Shown in pieces: positions 28,286 through 39,245 of a stretch of 64,000 nt of DNA. The position numbers were made by a program, and so were the translations under genes. Source of the stretch: Deltaproteobacteria bacterium. Lineage in GTDB: Bacteria > Myxococcota_A > UBA796 > UBA2385. The notes under the pieces were generated by a model. The model ran no database searches, was not told the origin of the DNA, and worked only from the letters and a program-made list of their open reading frames with translations. Position 1 is the first letter of the stretch, and every line of letters starts with the position of its first letter. The stretch covers positions 62,001-126,000 of the forward strand of contig JAGYJW010000009.1 of NCBI GenBank assembly GCA_018401435.1, given 5' to 3'.

Positions 28286-28573
28286 TCAAGCGTTCTGCTC
28301 GGCAGAGGCATCGGCGGAGCCCTCAAAGGCACCGCTGTTGTTGCGGGCGCGCTTGATCAGGCCGGCGACGGTGTCGGAGGGGCTGGCACCCACACCCACC
28401 CAGTAGTCCACGCGCTCAAGGTTCACCTTGAGTTCGACGGGCTTGGTCATGGGGTTGTAGTAGCCGAGGATCTCGATGTGACGGCCGTCGCGCTTGGAGC
28501 GCGCGTCGGCAGCGACGATGCGGTAGAAGGGGCGCTTCTTGCGACCCATCCGCGTCAGGCGGAGGCGAACCAT
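28286..28573 (-). CDS. rpsP: 30S ribosomal protein S16
   Basis: 95 residues. ATG 28573 is preceded by CAGGAGT, which fixes the start. It contains MVRLRLTRMGRKKRPFYRIVAADARSKRDGRHIEILGYYNP, the classic S16 N-terminus, and VDYWVGVGASPSDTVAGLIKRA. A short Asp/Ala/Glu tail is added. It is the first gene of the rpsP-khpA-rimM-trmD-rplS block. Confidence 0.97.
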   Translation of the reverse strand: MVRLRLTRMGRKKRPFYRIVAADARSKRDGRHIEILGYYNPMTKPVELKVNLERVDYWVGVGASPSDTVAGLIKRARNNSGAFEGSADASAEQNA

Positions 28574-28607
28574 GGGATCAGGTACTCCTGAAAGGCTGTG
28601 GGCGAGC

Positions 28608-28637
28608 CCCATACCCTGGGGCTTGGCGATGCGTCAA
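28608..28637 (-). promoter_or_regulatory. Probable promoter of the rpsP operon
   Basis: On the minus strand TTGACG (28637-28632), an 18-nt spacer and TATGGG (28613-28608) lie 35 nt before the rpsP ATG, giving a leader of about 28 nt with a good ribosome site. The -10 box is only a partial match. The rest of the 217-bp gap up to the helicase gene shows no gene. Confidence 0.45.
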
Positions 28638-28790
28638 ATACGCAGGCTGGCTTGACCGCCCCGTCTGCAAGACAGAGGGCGACGGCCGGCTGCGCAAGGT
28701 GCTGACAGCACGGGCGACCGCTGGTAACCCGCGCGGCCGCCCCCTGTCGCGAAAATGGGGCCGGATCGCCCGACGGATGGGGCGAAAGGG

Positions 28791-31700
28791 TCAAAGCAGG
28801 GGCCTCAGAATCAACGCGTCGCCCTCTTGGGGGAGGCCGGCGGCGATGAGCAGGCCGGCGCGGGGGGCGTCGGCTGCGCTGCCGCCATCCACCCGCCCGA
28901 TGCGCACCGTGCGGTGCCCCCCATGCCCGGCCCGCAAGGCTCGGACGGCGGCTGCGAGGCAGTCCGGATCTTCTGCCGCGGCAAAGGTCAACAGGCTGCG
29001 GTGCCCCCGCCCCAGCCACAGGACGGGCTGCCCGCCGACCAGAACCACCGTGGCCCCGGCCTCTCGTCGGGCGGCGCCCTCAATCCCTGCGGCTGGCCAC
29101 GGCACCAAGGCCCCATAGGGCTGGGCTGGATCGGTGGCCGCCAACACATGCACCGCGGCGTCGGGATCCCGCAGGGCGCGCAGGCGGTCCACCGCGCCCG
29201 GGGCCGCAAACTGGGCGCCGCCCGCCCCTGCGACAAAGCAGCCCTGGCGCACCCGTCCGGCCTGTTCCAGCTCGTAGAAGACCGGCAGCAGCGCCGAGAA
29301 GCCCCCCGGCAGATCTTCGGCCACCACCGCCTCTCTGCCCACCACGCCATAGCGCTCCAGCAAGGCGGCGCTCCGGCTGAGTCCGCGGTCGGTGTCGGTC
29401 TCGCGTGCGCGGCCCCGCAACAGCGCGTCCACCCGGGACCAGCGTCCACCCGTGGGGCCCGCCCCCTGCGCCCCCAGCTGCGGCCGCTCCCCAGGTCCAT
29501 CGGGCCGGCGCAGGACGCGCCGGCGCACCGCGCCGCGCCGCGCCAAGGGCCCGGAGGGGCTGCAAGGTGTCGTTGGTGAGCTGCCCGGCCCACACCAGGG
29601 CCCAAAGCGCGGCCTCCACGTCTTCCGGTGGGCGGGGGCCCAACCTGGCACCCACCGCCGCCTGCACCTCGAACCAGAAGGCGGGCCCGCCCTGGGTGAT
29701 TGCGTCGAGAATGGAGTTTTGAAGTTCGTCTTCGGGTGCATGGGCTGGCGGATCGATGAGCAGGCCGGCCTGGCTGCGGCGGAGCAGGAGCACCCGGCCG
29801 TCGGCAGGGCCCAGGCTGCCCCGCCCCACCCAGACCAGCTCTCCCTGGGCGATCAAGCTGTCGAGGTGCAGGCCCGTGAAACCCGGCACGCGGGCCGGCA
29901 GGATGCGGCGCTCCAGCTCGCTGAAGGGCAACGGGCAGGCCTCCAAACGCGACAGGGCGTCCAGGAGCGGTGCAGGTCCGGGCGCGCTGGCGCGCTCGCC
30001 TGCGGCCCGGAGCCCATGCCAGACCGGCAAGAACCGTGCCAGCACGACTGCTTCGACCGGCTCGACCTCGCCCCGCAGCCGGGCCAGGGTCCGCCGCTTG
30101 ATGCGCCGCATCACGTCGGGATCGCAGTATTCGGGCCCGGTCTGCCCCGTTCCGCCCACGAAGGCGCCACTGATCAGCCGGCCCGCAGCATCCAAGGAGG
30201 CCAGCAAGGCAGCGATCTGGCCGACCCCCAAGCCCCAGCGCGCGGCCAGGGCCTCTGCCCGAAAGGGGCCATGGGAGCGCGCATAGCGCAAGACCAGGGC
30301 GTCGAGGGCCTGGGGCGCGGGCCCGAGCAGCGCCACCGGGATGCCCCCCGGCAGGGCCACCCCCAGGCCATCGCGGTAGCGGGCGACATCGTCCAGGCTG
30401 ACCCAGCGCTGCATGCCGCCAATGCGCAGGGCGATCCCCTGCCGGCTGCGGGCCAGCGACTGCAGCCACAGCTGGGCGGGGCCGTCGCAGCGGGCGACGA
30501 TCTCGGCCTCGTCCAGGTCACCCAGGCGGCGCAAGAGGTCGGCCAGGCCGTCTTCGCTGCGCACCCGGCGCTCCGGCGCCAGGCGTTGAAGTTCGGCCTC
30601 GAGGGCTTGAATCACCTCTGGATCGAGCAGCTCGCGCAGATCGTCAGAGCCCAACAGCTCACGCAGCAGGGCCCGATCGATGCTCAAGGCCTGCACCCGC
30701 CTCTCGGCCAGCGGAGCGTCCCCTTCGTAGAGCCAGCTGGCGACAAAGGCCAGGACGAGATTGCGCGAGAATGGGGATGGGGACTTCGTCTCCACCATGT
30801 CCAGCCGCAGGCGGCGCGCCCGGATGTCGTCCAGCAGGGCCCCACAGGCCGGCAGGTCAAAGACCTCTTGGAGGCACTCCCGGTAGGCCTCCAGCACCAC
30901 CGGGTAGCGGGGGTGCAACATGGCCGAGGCCATCAGGTTCTGGGCCTTCATCCGCTGCAACCAGAGGGGCACCCGGGCGCCCGGCCGCCGCTTGGGCAGC
31001 AGCAGCGCGCGGCCGGCGGCCTCTCGAAAGGCTGCCGCGAAGATCGGCGAATCCGAAAGCCGGCGGGTGACCCGCTCCTCCAGCTCGGCCGGATCCGGCA
31101 GCAGGTCGTCGAGATCCGGCAACATCGAGGGATCCGCCACCCGCAGGATGATGCCGTCGTCGGTCCAGAGCACCTGCACCGATTCGCCGTGCCGGGCCTC
31201 CAGGCTGGACTGGATGGCCAAGGCCCAGGGCGCATTCACCCGGGCGCCAAAGGGGCTCAGGATGCAGAGGCGCCAGTCGCCCAGCTCGTCTTCGAAGCGC
31301 TCGACCGTGATCGCGCGGTCGGTGGGCAACACACCGGTCTGATCGCGCTGATCGGCCACATAGGCGATGAGGTTTCCGGCCGCGAGGCTGTCCAGGCCGG
31401 GCCCGTCCGTCAACAGGGCGAGGGCCCCCGCGCCGCTGGGATCCCCCAGCAGAAGATCGCCCACCTGGCGCACCAGGGCGCCCATCTCACGTCCCAGATC
31501 CACGGGCCGCCCGGGCCCCTGAGCCCGCCAGAAGGGCATCTTGCCGGGCTGGCCGGGCGCGGGCTGCACCAGCACCCGGTCGCGCTTGATCTCGACGATG
31601 CGCCAGGAGGAGGCGCCGAGCAGGAAGACCTCCCCTGCCCTCGCCTCGTGCACCATCTCCTCGTCGAGTTCGCCCACCCGGGGCCCGTCGGGGGCAACAA

Positions 31701-33333
31701 AGACCCCGTAGAGCCCACGGTCGGGGATGGTGCCGGCGTTGGCCAGCACGGTCAGCCGCGCAGACTTGCGCGCGCTGAGGCGATCGGTGCTGCGGTCCCA
31801 GTTGAGCAGGGGGCGAAGCTCATCGAAGCCCCGCTCGTCAACCACGGGCGCGAGGGGGTCGGCGCAGGAAGGGGGCTTGTTCAGGGGAAGCCGCCCGCTG
31901 AGCATGTCGAGCACCGCATCGAAGAGCTCACGGGAGAGGTCCCGGTAGGGGGTGGCCCGCCGCACCAGCGCGTGAAGGTCGGCGGCTGGCCAGTCGCGGT
32001 CGAGGCAGGTCGCCACCAGCTGTTGGCAGAGCACATCCAGGGGGTTTCGCTGCACCCGGGTGGCCTCGATGCGGCCAGCCCGCATGCCGCCCACCACGGC
32101 GGCGGCTTCCAGCAGGTCTCCCCGAAACTTGGGGAAGATCCGCCCAACCGAGGTCTGCCCCACTCCATGGCCCGCCCGTCCCACCCGCTGCAGCGCCGAA
32201 GCGACGCTGCCGGGGCTCTCAATCTGGATGACAAGGTCCACCGCACCCATGTCGATGCCCAATTCAAGGGAGCTGGTGGCCACGATGCAGGGGAGATCGC
32301 CGCGCTTGAGGGCCTCCTCCATCTCTTCGCGCTGGCGATGGGACACGCTGCCATGGTGGGCCCGGGCGATGGGCGGCCCGCCGGCCTCCTGGGAGAGCTC
32401 GTTGAGGCGCTGGGCCGTGCGCTCGCACAGGCGGCGGCTGTTGGTGAAGACGATGGTGCTGCGGTGCGACCGCACCAGGGCCAGGACCTGGGGGTGGATG
32501 CTCGACCAGATGCCGCTGCGGTCCGAGGGCAGGCTGCTGAGCGGTGCCTGGCCCGAGGGCGGCGGCGGCGGCGGACCCAGCGCGGCCTGGGGCCCCGCCG
32601 CCGTCATATCCGCGACCGCGACCACCACCTGGAGGTCCATCGCGGGGGGGGCGCTGCGATCCACACAGCGCACAGGGCGGTCGCCGCCCAAGAAGCGGGC
32701 GATCTCGTCCAAGGGGCGCTGGGTGGCCGACAGGCCGATGCGCTGGGGGTCGGTGGGGCAGAGGGCCGACAGGCGCTCGAGGCTGAGGGCGAGGTGGGCC
32801 CCCCGCTTGCTGGCCGCCACCGCGTGAATCTCGTCCACGATGACGGTTTCGACGGTCCGAAGCACCTCGCGGGAGGCCGAGGACAGCAGCAGGTAGAGGG
32901 ATTCGGGGGTGGTGACCAGGATGTCGGCGGGGCAACGGTTGAGCAGCCGTCGATCTCTGGCGATGGTGTCGCCGGTGCGCATGGCCACGGTGATCTCGGG
33001 CAGGTCCAGGCCGAGGCCGAGGGCTGCCGCCCGAATGCCCGCGAGCGGGCTGCGCAGGTTGCGTTCGATGTCGTAGACCAGGGCCTTGAGCGGGGAGACA
33101 TAGAGCACCCGCACCCCCGGCGGAGCGTCGGCGGGCCGGGGCTGGTGGTGGAGGCGATCGAGGGCCGACAGGAAGGCTGCGAGGGTCTTGCCACTGCCCG
33201 TGGGCGCCAACAACAGGGCGTGCCCACCCTGAGACAAGGCGGCCCAGCCCTCGATCTGAACCGGCGTGGGCGCAGGGAAGGCGGCCTGGAACCAGGCGCG
33301 GGTGGCGGGACCGAAGGGGGCGAGCGCGGACAT
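28791..33333 (-). CDS. lhr: Lhr-family large ATP-dependent helicase (one frameshift near C-terminus)
   Basis: About 1,514 residues, the size of full-length Lhr. The N-terminal helicase core has PTPVQIEGWAAL (Q motif), APTGSGKT (43-50), VYVSPLKALVYD, TTPESLYLLL, VDEIHAV (DEIH box), LSATQRP, FTNSRRLCER, LELGIDMG and QRVGRAGH. Lhr-specific core and winged-helix regions follow, then the long C-terminal domain ending RYGVVGREAV, GGFSALLPVFYELEQAGRV and VLVGGQPVLWLGRG. The frame changes in a GCGCGGC repeat at about 29535-29550; homology-like sequence resumes at GRWSRVDALL. Lhr acts in DNA repair. ATG 33333 is used, with GTG 33339 just upstream. Confidence 0.9.
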
Positions 33334-33371
33334 GGGCACTGGCTATCCGAACAGATTGAAAGGGCGAGCCT

Positions 33372-33388
33372 CGGTCATTTTATGACCG
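33372..33388. repeat. Perfect inverted repeat at the FG-GAP gene end, upstream of lhr
   Basis: CGGTCAT (33372-33378) and ATGACCG (33382-33388) surround TTT. The repeat spans the stop of the FG-GAP protein gene (minus strand) and lies about 40 nt upstream of lhr. It could be a small operator for lhr or a weak terminator for the FG-GAP gene. Confidence 0.35.
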
Positions 33389-35405
33389 CATACTTCCCCC
33401 CCCTGCGCCGGCGCCACAGGCCCAAGAGCAAGGCCAGACCCGGCCAGGGCGCCGTCGCACTTGCGCCCTGCGAAGCGGCCGAGCAGCCGCAGGCCGGCAG
33501 CGGAAGGGGCTCTGGATCGGAGTTGATCCGCATCGGATCAGGGTCCTCACCGTCCAGGAGCCCGTCGCCGTCGCTGTCGGGATTGCAGGGGAAGGTGCCG
33601 GCGGCTCGCTCCTCGACAAAGCTCAGCCCGTCCCCATCTTCGTCGTCGTCTGGGCCCCCGACGCCGTCACAGTCTGCATCGATGCCATCGCCGCAGCGGT
33701 CCTCCAGCCCGGGCGCCCGCGCCGCGTTGCCGTCATCGCAGTCATCCCGGGGCGCGCCGGCCCCGATCTCCAACAAGTCGTCGCAGTCGTCATCGGCGCT
33801 GTCGATGACCCGGTCTGGGGCTGCATGCCCATCGCCGTCGGCGTCCACATAGCAGCGCTCCCGCCCGTCGCAGTCGCTGTCCACGCCATCGCCCACCTGC
33901 TCCACCGCGCCCGGATATCGCTGCCGGTCGAGATCATCGCAGTCCCCTCCCTGGCGCGCGCCGGCGGGCTCCCGCCCGCAGGCGAAGCGGTGGGTGCGGG
34001 GGTTGCCAAAGCCGTCTCCGTCGGCGTCCGCCCAGGTCTCGACGCCACCCGCCCCCACCACCGCCAGGCTGTCGTCGCAGTCCTGGGGGGCGCAGATGCC
34101 GTCGCCGTCGGCGTCGGGGCAGCCGCTGTAGAGGTGCACCACGCCCACATGATCGGCGGCAAAGCTGTAGGGATCGGCGATGTAGATGTCACCGTGGCCA
34201 TCTTGGTTGATGTCTCCCGCCGGCCCCAGCCGCATCCCGAATGCCTGGTGCGGCCAGTCGGCCGGCGCCTCGATCTGCAGCGCGCGATCGCCGTCGGTTC
34301 CGGTCGGACCGCCCGGCAGCAGCCAGACGTCGCTGGCGAAGCTGCCCAGGCCCTGCCGACCCACCGCGAGATCGCCGTAGCCATCCCCGTCCAGGTCGCC
34401 CAAGCCGGCGAGGGATTGCACCCAGGCCGGCTCGCCCGCCCAGGTCACGGGCCGGGCCTCCAGCCCGTCAGCGCCCCCCAGCAGCAGCCAGATCTCGCTG
34501 TCGGCCCCAGTCCAGGCCGATACCGCCAGATCGGCCTGCCCATCGGCGTTGACATCGCCGGCGGCACCCATGGCGATGCCATAGCCGGTCTGGGGCGAGG
34601 CGCCGGGCCAGGCCAGGGGAGTGGCGGCGGGGTCAAAGCCGCCGGGTCCTCCCCAGAAGGCCGCGATGGCGGGCCCTTCGAAGTAGCCGCGGGTGGCCCC
34701 CACCAGGTCCGGGAAGCCGTCTCCGTTGAGGTCGCCCGGCGCGGCCAGGCTGAAGCCCAGCTGCTCCTGGCTGCCCAGCACGGGCGCGGACAGGCGCTGG
34801 CTGCGGGCGAAATCCACCCCTGCAGAATCGCCAAAGAAGGCCCACAAGGCGCCTTCTCCACCACCCGATCCGCTGCTGCCGATGGCCGACGCACCCAGGT
34901 CGGCAAAGCCGTCACCATCGACATCGCCCAAGGCGACCAGCCCATCGCCCAAGCGGTCGGCCAGTCCGTCGTTTCGGCCATCCAGGCGAAACTCCGGTGC
35001 GCCGCTGGGGCCGCCCACCTGCCCCATGAAGAGGTAGACCGCGCCAATCTCGGTGTAGTCGTCCGGCGCGCCCACCGCGATATCGGCGCGCCCGTCCCCA
35101 TCCATGTCGCCGACGCCCACCACCGCGCTGCCAAAGCCCAAGCCATCCTGGCCGGGCCGGTCGGGAAATAGCCGGGGGCCGAGGCTCAGGCCGCCGGGCT
35201 CACCCCGGTAGAACCAGACGCTGCCACAGAGCCCCTCCCCCGACCAGTCCCAGGGCGCGCCCACGGCGAAGTCATCCCAGCCGTCCCCGTCGAAATCGCC
35301 CACCGCGGCAACGCTCTCGGCGAAACCATGGTACTCGGGACTGGAGAGGCTGGCGTCGAGGTAGGCTAGGCCGACCTCGGGCGGAAGGGGGGGAGGCAGG
35401 GGCAT
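33375..35405 (-). CDS. FG-GAP and MopE-type repeat protein with MYXO-CTERM-like tail
   Basis: 676 residues. About seven FG-GAP/integrin-alpha-like repeats are seen, each with a Ca-binding DxDGDGxxD loop (VGDFDGDGWDDFAVGAP, VGDMDGDGRADIAVGAP, LGDVDGDGFADL, PGDLNGDGFPDL, LGDLDGDGYGDLAVG, AGDINQDGHGDIYIADP) and together forming a likely beta-propeller. A run of MopE-type DxDGDG/DCDD segments follows (PDADGDGICAPQDCDD, DSDCDGRERCYVDADGDG), then thrombospondin-type-3-like NPDSDGDGLLDGEDPDP. The C-terminus is LPACGCSA, a helix and WRRRRGG. Oddly, no signal peptide is visible after ATG 35405, although the tail implies export. The start is 3 nt after the related upstream gene. Confidence 0.8.
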   Translation of the reverse strand: MPLPPPLPPEVGLAYLDASLSSPEYHGFAESVAAVGDFDGDGWDDFAVGAPWDWSGEGLCGSVWFYRGEPGGLSLGPRLFPDRPGQDGLGFGSAVVGVGDMDGDGRADIAVGAPDDYTEIGAVYLFMGQVGGPSGAPEFRLDGRNDGLADRLGDGLVALGDVDGDGFADLGASAIGSSGSGGGEGALWAFFGDSAGVDFARSQRLSAPVLGSQEQLGFSLAAPGDLNGDGFPDLVGATRGYFEGPAIAAFWGGPGGFDPAATPLAWPGASPQTGYGIAMGAAGDVNADGQADLAVSAWTGADSEIWLLLGGADGLEARPVTWAGEPAWVQSLAGLGDLDGDGYGDLAVGRQGLGSFASDVWLLPGGPTGTDGDRALQIEAPADWPHQAFGMRLGPAGDINQDGHGDIYIADPYSFAADHVGVVHLYSGCPDADGDGICAPQDCDDSLAVVGAGGVETWADADGDGFGNPRTHRFACGREPAGARQGGDCDDLDRQRYPGAVEQVGDGVDSDCDGRERCYVDADGDGHAAPDRVIDSADDDCDDLLEIGAGAPRDDCDDGNAARAPGLEDRCGDGIDADCDGVGGPDDDEDGDGLSFVEERAAGTFPCNPDSDGDGLLDGEDPDPMRINSDPEPLPLPACGCSAASQGASATAPWPGLALLLGLWRRRRGGKYAVIK

Positions 35406-35408
35406 GGC

Positions 35409-37487
35409 TCAGCGCCTCCGGGGCGAGCGGGCGAAGACGCCGGCCAGCAGCAACAGCCAGAGCGCCGCCGCCGGCCTGCGGGGAAGGTGACCGCAGCGCC
35501 CGGTCTCGCCGGGCTCAGTGGCCGAATCGGGGGGCGACAGCGGCTGGGGATCCCGCAGGTCGTTGACGCCATCGCCGTCGCTGTCGGGGTTGCAGGGGTC
35601 GGTACCCCGGGCCCATTCCTGCTGGGTGGGCAGCCCGTCTCCATCTTCGTCGTCCTCGGCGCCACCGGCACCGTCACAATCGGAATCGACGCCGTCTCCG
35701 CACAAGTCCGGCGCGCCAGGATGTATGGCGGGGTCCAGATCGTCGCAGTCGTCTTCGGGCTGGTCGAGGTAGGCCTCATAGGGGTCATCGCAGTCGGTGT
35801 CGGCGCTCTCGATGCGCTCTCCGCTGCTGTGGCCATCGCCATCCCGATCGACCGCGCACCACTCGCGGCCGTCGCAGTCGCCATCGACCCCATCACCGGG
35901 CCGCTCCTCGCCGCCGGGAGCAGCCGCAGCGTCGCTGTCGTCGCAGTCCCCCCCGACATCCACCCAGCCCGGAACCGCCGCGCAGAGGGGCGTGGCCGTC
36001 GCCGGGTCGCCGAAGCCGTCGCCGTCGCTGTCGCGGTAGCCCAGCCAGCCCGCACCCACCGCAGGGTCCGCATCGTCGCAGTCGGCGTCAGCGCAGACCC
36101 CATCGGCGTCGGCGTCCTCGCCCCCGCAGCCCCGGTACCAGGCAACCGCCCCCGCCTGCGCCGCGCGGGCGTCGTCGCCATAGCGGCCAAGAACGATGTC
36201 TGCGTGCCCATCTCCATCGAGATCCGACCCCCCGGCCAGCGCGATGCCCTGGCCGTCGCCCGGGTCGAGATCGGCGGCGGACAGGGCGAGCAGCGCGGGG
36301 GTCGCGTCCCGGTCGGCCGCGCCCATCCAGAGCAGACCGAGGCCGGCCCCCGCCGCCGTCGCAGGCGCGCCGACCAGCAGGTCGTCCAGCCCGTCTCCGT
36401 CCAAATCGCCGGCAGCGGCCAGGGGCCGCGCCCAGCCCCGTGGCCCCGGCCCGGCGGCCACCGGGGCGCCCAAGCTGGGCCCCGCGCTGCCGCCATAGAC
36501 CAGCCACAGCGCCCCGCCCATCGCTGCCCTGGCCCGACGCCCCACCGCGAGGTCGGGAAAGCCGTCCCCGTCGACATCCCCCGCAGCAGAGCGACCGCCG
36601 ATCCCCAGGCGTCGCCCCCAACCCGGTCCACGGGGCCAGGCGCTGGGCGTCGCGGTCGCGGGGCCCGCCGCGCCACCCGCCAGCCAGGCCGCGCCCCACC
36701 GGCTGTCCCCGGCGCCCCGGCCAACAGGTCCTCGTAGCCGTCCCCATCCATCCCCGGCCAAGGCCAGCGCAGGCCCCCAGCCAGTCGCCGGCGGCGGTAG
36801 TCGGCGGTCCGGCAGCGAGAGGCGAAGGCGGCGTCGCCGGCCGACAGCACCCACACCGCGCCGGCATCCCGACCCGCGCCATCGTCCCCAAATGCGCCGA
36901 GGATCACGTCGGGCAGTCCATCCCCGTCCAGGTCCCCTCCCCCGGCCAAGGCCCGGCCCACGCCATCCCCGGCGGCCAGCCCCTCGGGGCGCAGCGGCAC
37001 CGCCTCCCCGCCAGAGCCATCGCCCGAGATTCGCCAGGCCGCCCCGGCCCTCGCCTGCCAATGGTGTCGCCCGGCGCGCCGACAGACGAAGTCCAGGCGC
37101 CCATCTCATCCAGATCCCCCGCCCCGACCACCGCGCTGCCGAAGCGATCACCCGGCAGGAGCCCCAGGGGCCCCAGCACCGCGTGCGCGTCGCTGAGCGG
37201 CCCCGATGGACCCCCAAAGAACAGGTGCACGGCGCCGGCCTGGTCCTCCTCACCCCATGCCCCGGCCACCACATCGTCATAGCCGTCGCCGTCTACATCT
37301 CCGGGCAGCGCGACGCTGGCCCCCAACAGGGCACCAGGGCCGCCGTCGGGATCCACCAACAGGCGCTCGGGGCCGCCCGCTGCCGCCGCCCGGGCTGCGG
37401 GGCTTCGTCTGGACCTCTGTCTGAGCTTTCCGAGGCCGGCCCTCGCAGGCCCACGCGGCCAGCAGCAGGGAGCCCGAAGCGGCGCAT
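35409..37487 (-). CDS. Second FG-GAP/MopE-type surface protein, interrupted by several frameshifts
   Basis: Related in plan to the next gene. From ATG 37487 a lipoprotein-like leader (SLLLAAWAC, Cys as +1) is readable only after a frame change. FG-GAP units then appear in three frames: SVALPGDVDGDGYDDVVAGAW, GGGDLDGDGLPDVILGAFG, AGDVDGDGFPDLAVGRRA, AGDLDGDGLDDLLVGAP, GGSDLDGDGHADIVLG. After about 36540 one frame holds to the end: MopE-type DCDD/DSDGDGFGD repeats, CNPDSDGDGVNDLRDPQP and a tail CGHLPRRPAAALWLLLLAGVFARSPRRR. At least four indels are needed. It is either a true pseudogene or base-calling error in a very G/C-rich repeat; the second seems likelier given similar breaks elsewhere. 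Confidence 0.65.
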
Positions 37488-37556
37488 CTCGACCCTCGCG
37501 CGGCACCGGCCGCCCCGCCACTGTAGCCAGCCCCGGCGGCGTCAGGGCGATGCCCC

Positions 37557-39107
37557 TCAAATCGGCATGTTGCCGTGCTTTTTCGGGGGGTTCCGGTCGC
37601 GCTTGTTTTCGAGGCTGTCAAAGGCCTCGATCAGCCGGGCCCGCGTGTTCCGCGGCAGCAGCACCTCGTCTACATAGCCCAGCTCCGCCGCCCGATAGGG
37701 GTTGGCGAAGGTGTCGCGGTAATGCTCGACCAGCTCGTCCTTGCGGGCGACGGGATCCTCGGCCTCTTCGAGCTCGCGCCGGAAGATGATGCTGACCGCG
37801 CCTTCGGCCCCCATCACGGCGATCTCGGCCGTGGGCCAGGCGAAGTTGAAGTCGGCCCGGATGTGCTTGCTATTCATCACGCAGTAGGCGCCGCCATAGG
37901 CCTTGCGGGTGATGAGGGTGACCTTGGGCACGGTCGCCTCGCAGAAGGCGAAGAGCAGCTTGGCGCCATGCTTGATGATGCCCCCGTGTTCCTGGTTCAC
38001 GCCGGGCAAGAAGCCGGGCACATCTTCGATGACCCACATCGGGATGTTGAAGGCGTCACAGAACTGCACGAAGCGGGCGGCCTTGACGCTGGCGTCGATG
38101 TCGAGCACACCGGCAAAGTGGGCCGGCTGGTTGGCGATGACGCCCACGCTGCGGCCCCCCAGGTGCACCCAGCCCACCACGATATTGGGGGCATACTCAG
38201 GTTGAACCTCAAGAAAACGCCCCTCATCCGCGACCGCCGTGATCAGGTCCTTCACGTCATAGGGCTTGTTGGGGTTGGCCGGAACCAGCGTGTCCAGGGC
38301 GGGGATCTCGCGGTCCGTGGGGTCTGCGGTGGGCCGCCGGGGGGCCTCTTCCAGGTTGTTCTGGGGCAGGTAGCCGAGCATCTCGCGCAGCAGGGTGAGG
38401 GCAGCCAGCTCGTCGGGCACCGTGAAGTGGGCCACACCCGACACCGCGTGGTGGGTGTCGGCGCCGCCCAGCTCTTCCTGGGTCACGTCCTCGTGGGTCA
38501 CCGTCTTGATGACGTCGGGGCCCGTCACGAACATGAAGCTGGTCTTCTGCACCATCACGATGAAGTCGGTGATCGCGGGGCTATAGACCGCGCCGCCGGC
38601 ACAGGGCCCCAAGATGGCCGACAGCTGGGGGATCACGCCTGAGGACAAGGTGTTTCGCAGGAAGATGTCGGCGTAGCCGCCCAGGGACTTCACGCCCTCC
38701 TGGATGCGCGCGCCACCCGAGTCATTGAGGCCCAGCATGGGGGCGCCATTTCGCAGGGCGAGGTCCATCACCTTGCAGATCTTGCGGGCATAGGCCGCGG
38801 ACAGCGATCCACCAAAGACCGTGAAGTCCTGGGCAAAGAGGTAGACCAGGCGACCGTCGATGCGCCCGTAGCCAGTGATCACGCCGTCGCCCGGCACGCG
38901 CTTGTCCGCCATGCCGAAGTCCTGGCAGTCGTGCACCACGAAGCGGTCCAGCTCTCGAAAGGTGCCGGGATCGAGCAGGGCATCGACGCGCTCTCTTGCG
39001 GTCAGCTTTCCGCGGGCGTGCTGCTTTTCGATGGCGCTCGCGCCGCCTCCGGCAAGGGCGAGGGCGTCGAGATCGGCGAGGCGCTGGTGGAGCTTTTCGC
39101 GGTCCAA
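37557..39107 (-). CDS. Acyl-CoA (propionyl-CoA) carboxylase beta subunit
   Basis: 516 residues from TTG 39107 with GGAGA 5 nt upstream. Carboxyltransferase signatures are [130 protein letters not shown] and [13 protein letters not shown], ending [10 protein letters not shown]. This is the biotin-dependent PccB/AccD-type subunit that carboxylates propionyl- or acetyl-CoA. The biotin carboxylase and carrier subunits are not adjacent, so they must be encoded elsewhere. Confidence 0.95.
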   Translation of the reverse strand: MDREKLHQRLADLDALALAGGGASAIEKQHARGKLTARERVDALLDPGTFRELDRFVVHDCQDFGMADKRVPGDGVITGYGRIDGRLVYLFAQDFTVFGGSLSAAYARKICKVMDLALRNGAPMLGLNDSGGARIQEGVKSLGGYADIFLRNTLSSGVIPQLSAILGPCAGGAVYSPAITDFIVMVQKTSFMFVTGPDVIKTVTHEDVTQEELGGADTHHAVSGVAHFTVPDELAALTLLREMLGYLPQNNLEEAPRRPTADPTDREIPALDTLVPANPNKPYDVKDLITAVADEGRFLEVQPEYAPNIVVGWVHLGGRSVGVIANQPAHFAGVLDIDASVKAARFVQFCDAFNIPMWVIEDVPGFLPGVNQEHGGIIKHGAKLLFAFCEATVPKVTLITRKAYGGAYCVMNSKHIRADFNFAWPTAEIAVMGAEGAVSIIFRRELEEAEDPVARKDELVEHYRDTFANPYRAAELGYVDEVLLPRNTRARLIEAFDSLENKRDRNPPKKHGNMPI

Positions 39108-39245
39108 GTCGTCTCCGGAATCAAGGGGCTTGGGGGATTGAGCCGCCGGTGGGGTCGGTGCCCTATCACGCCCGATGGTGACGGGGTTGCTTGTGGTCGG
39201 GCGCCTTCACAGGTACATCTTGTGCCCGAGAATCCGGAGATCCCG

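Noticed and set aside
29392..33852. Very long (about 1,486 codon) open frame on the plus strand
   Set aside because: It is antisense to the Lhr helicase in the GC-rich third-position register, shows no domain motifs, and the minus strand carries all helicase motifs.
33540..37000. Dense short repeats that might be a CRISPR or satellite array
   Set aside because: They encode the degenerate DxDGDG repeats of FG-GAP/MopE proteins; unit lengths vary and no constant repeat/spacer pattern exists.
35409..37487. Calling the second FG-GAP gene a definite pseudogene
   Set aside because: Similar indels occur in essential genes such as gcvP, folD and coaB, so sequence error is a better explanation than decay.
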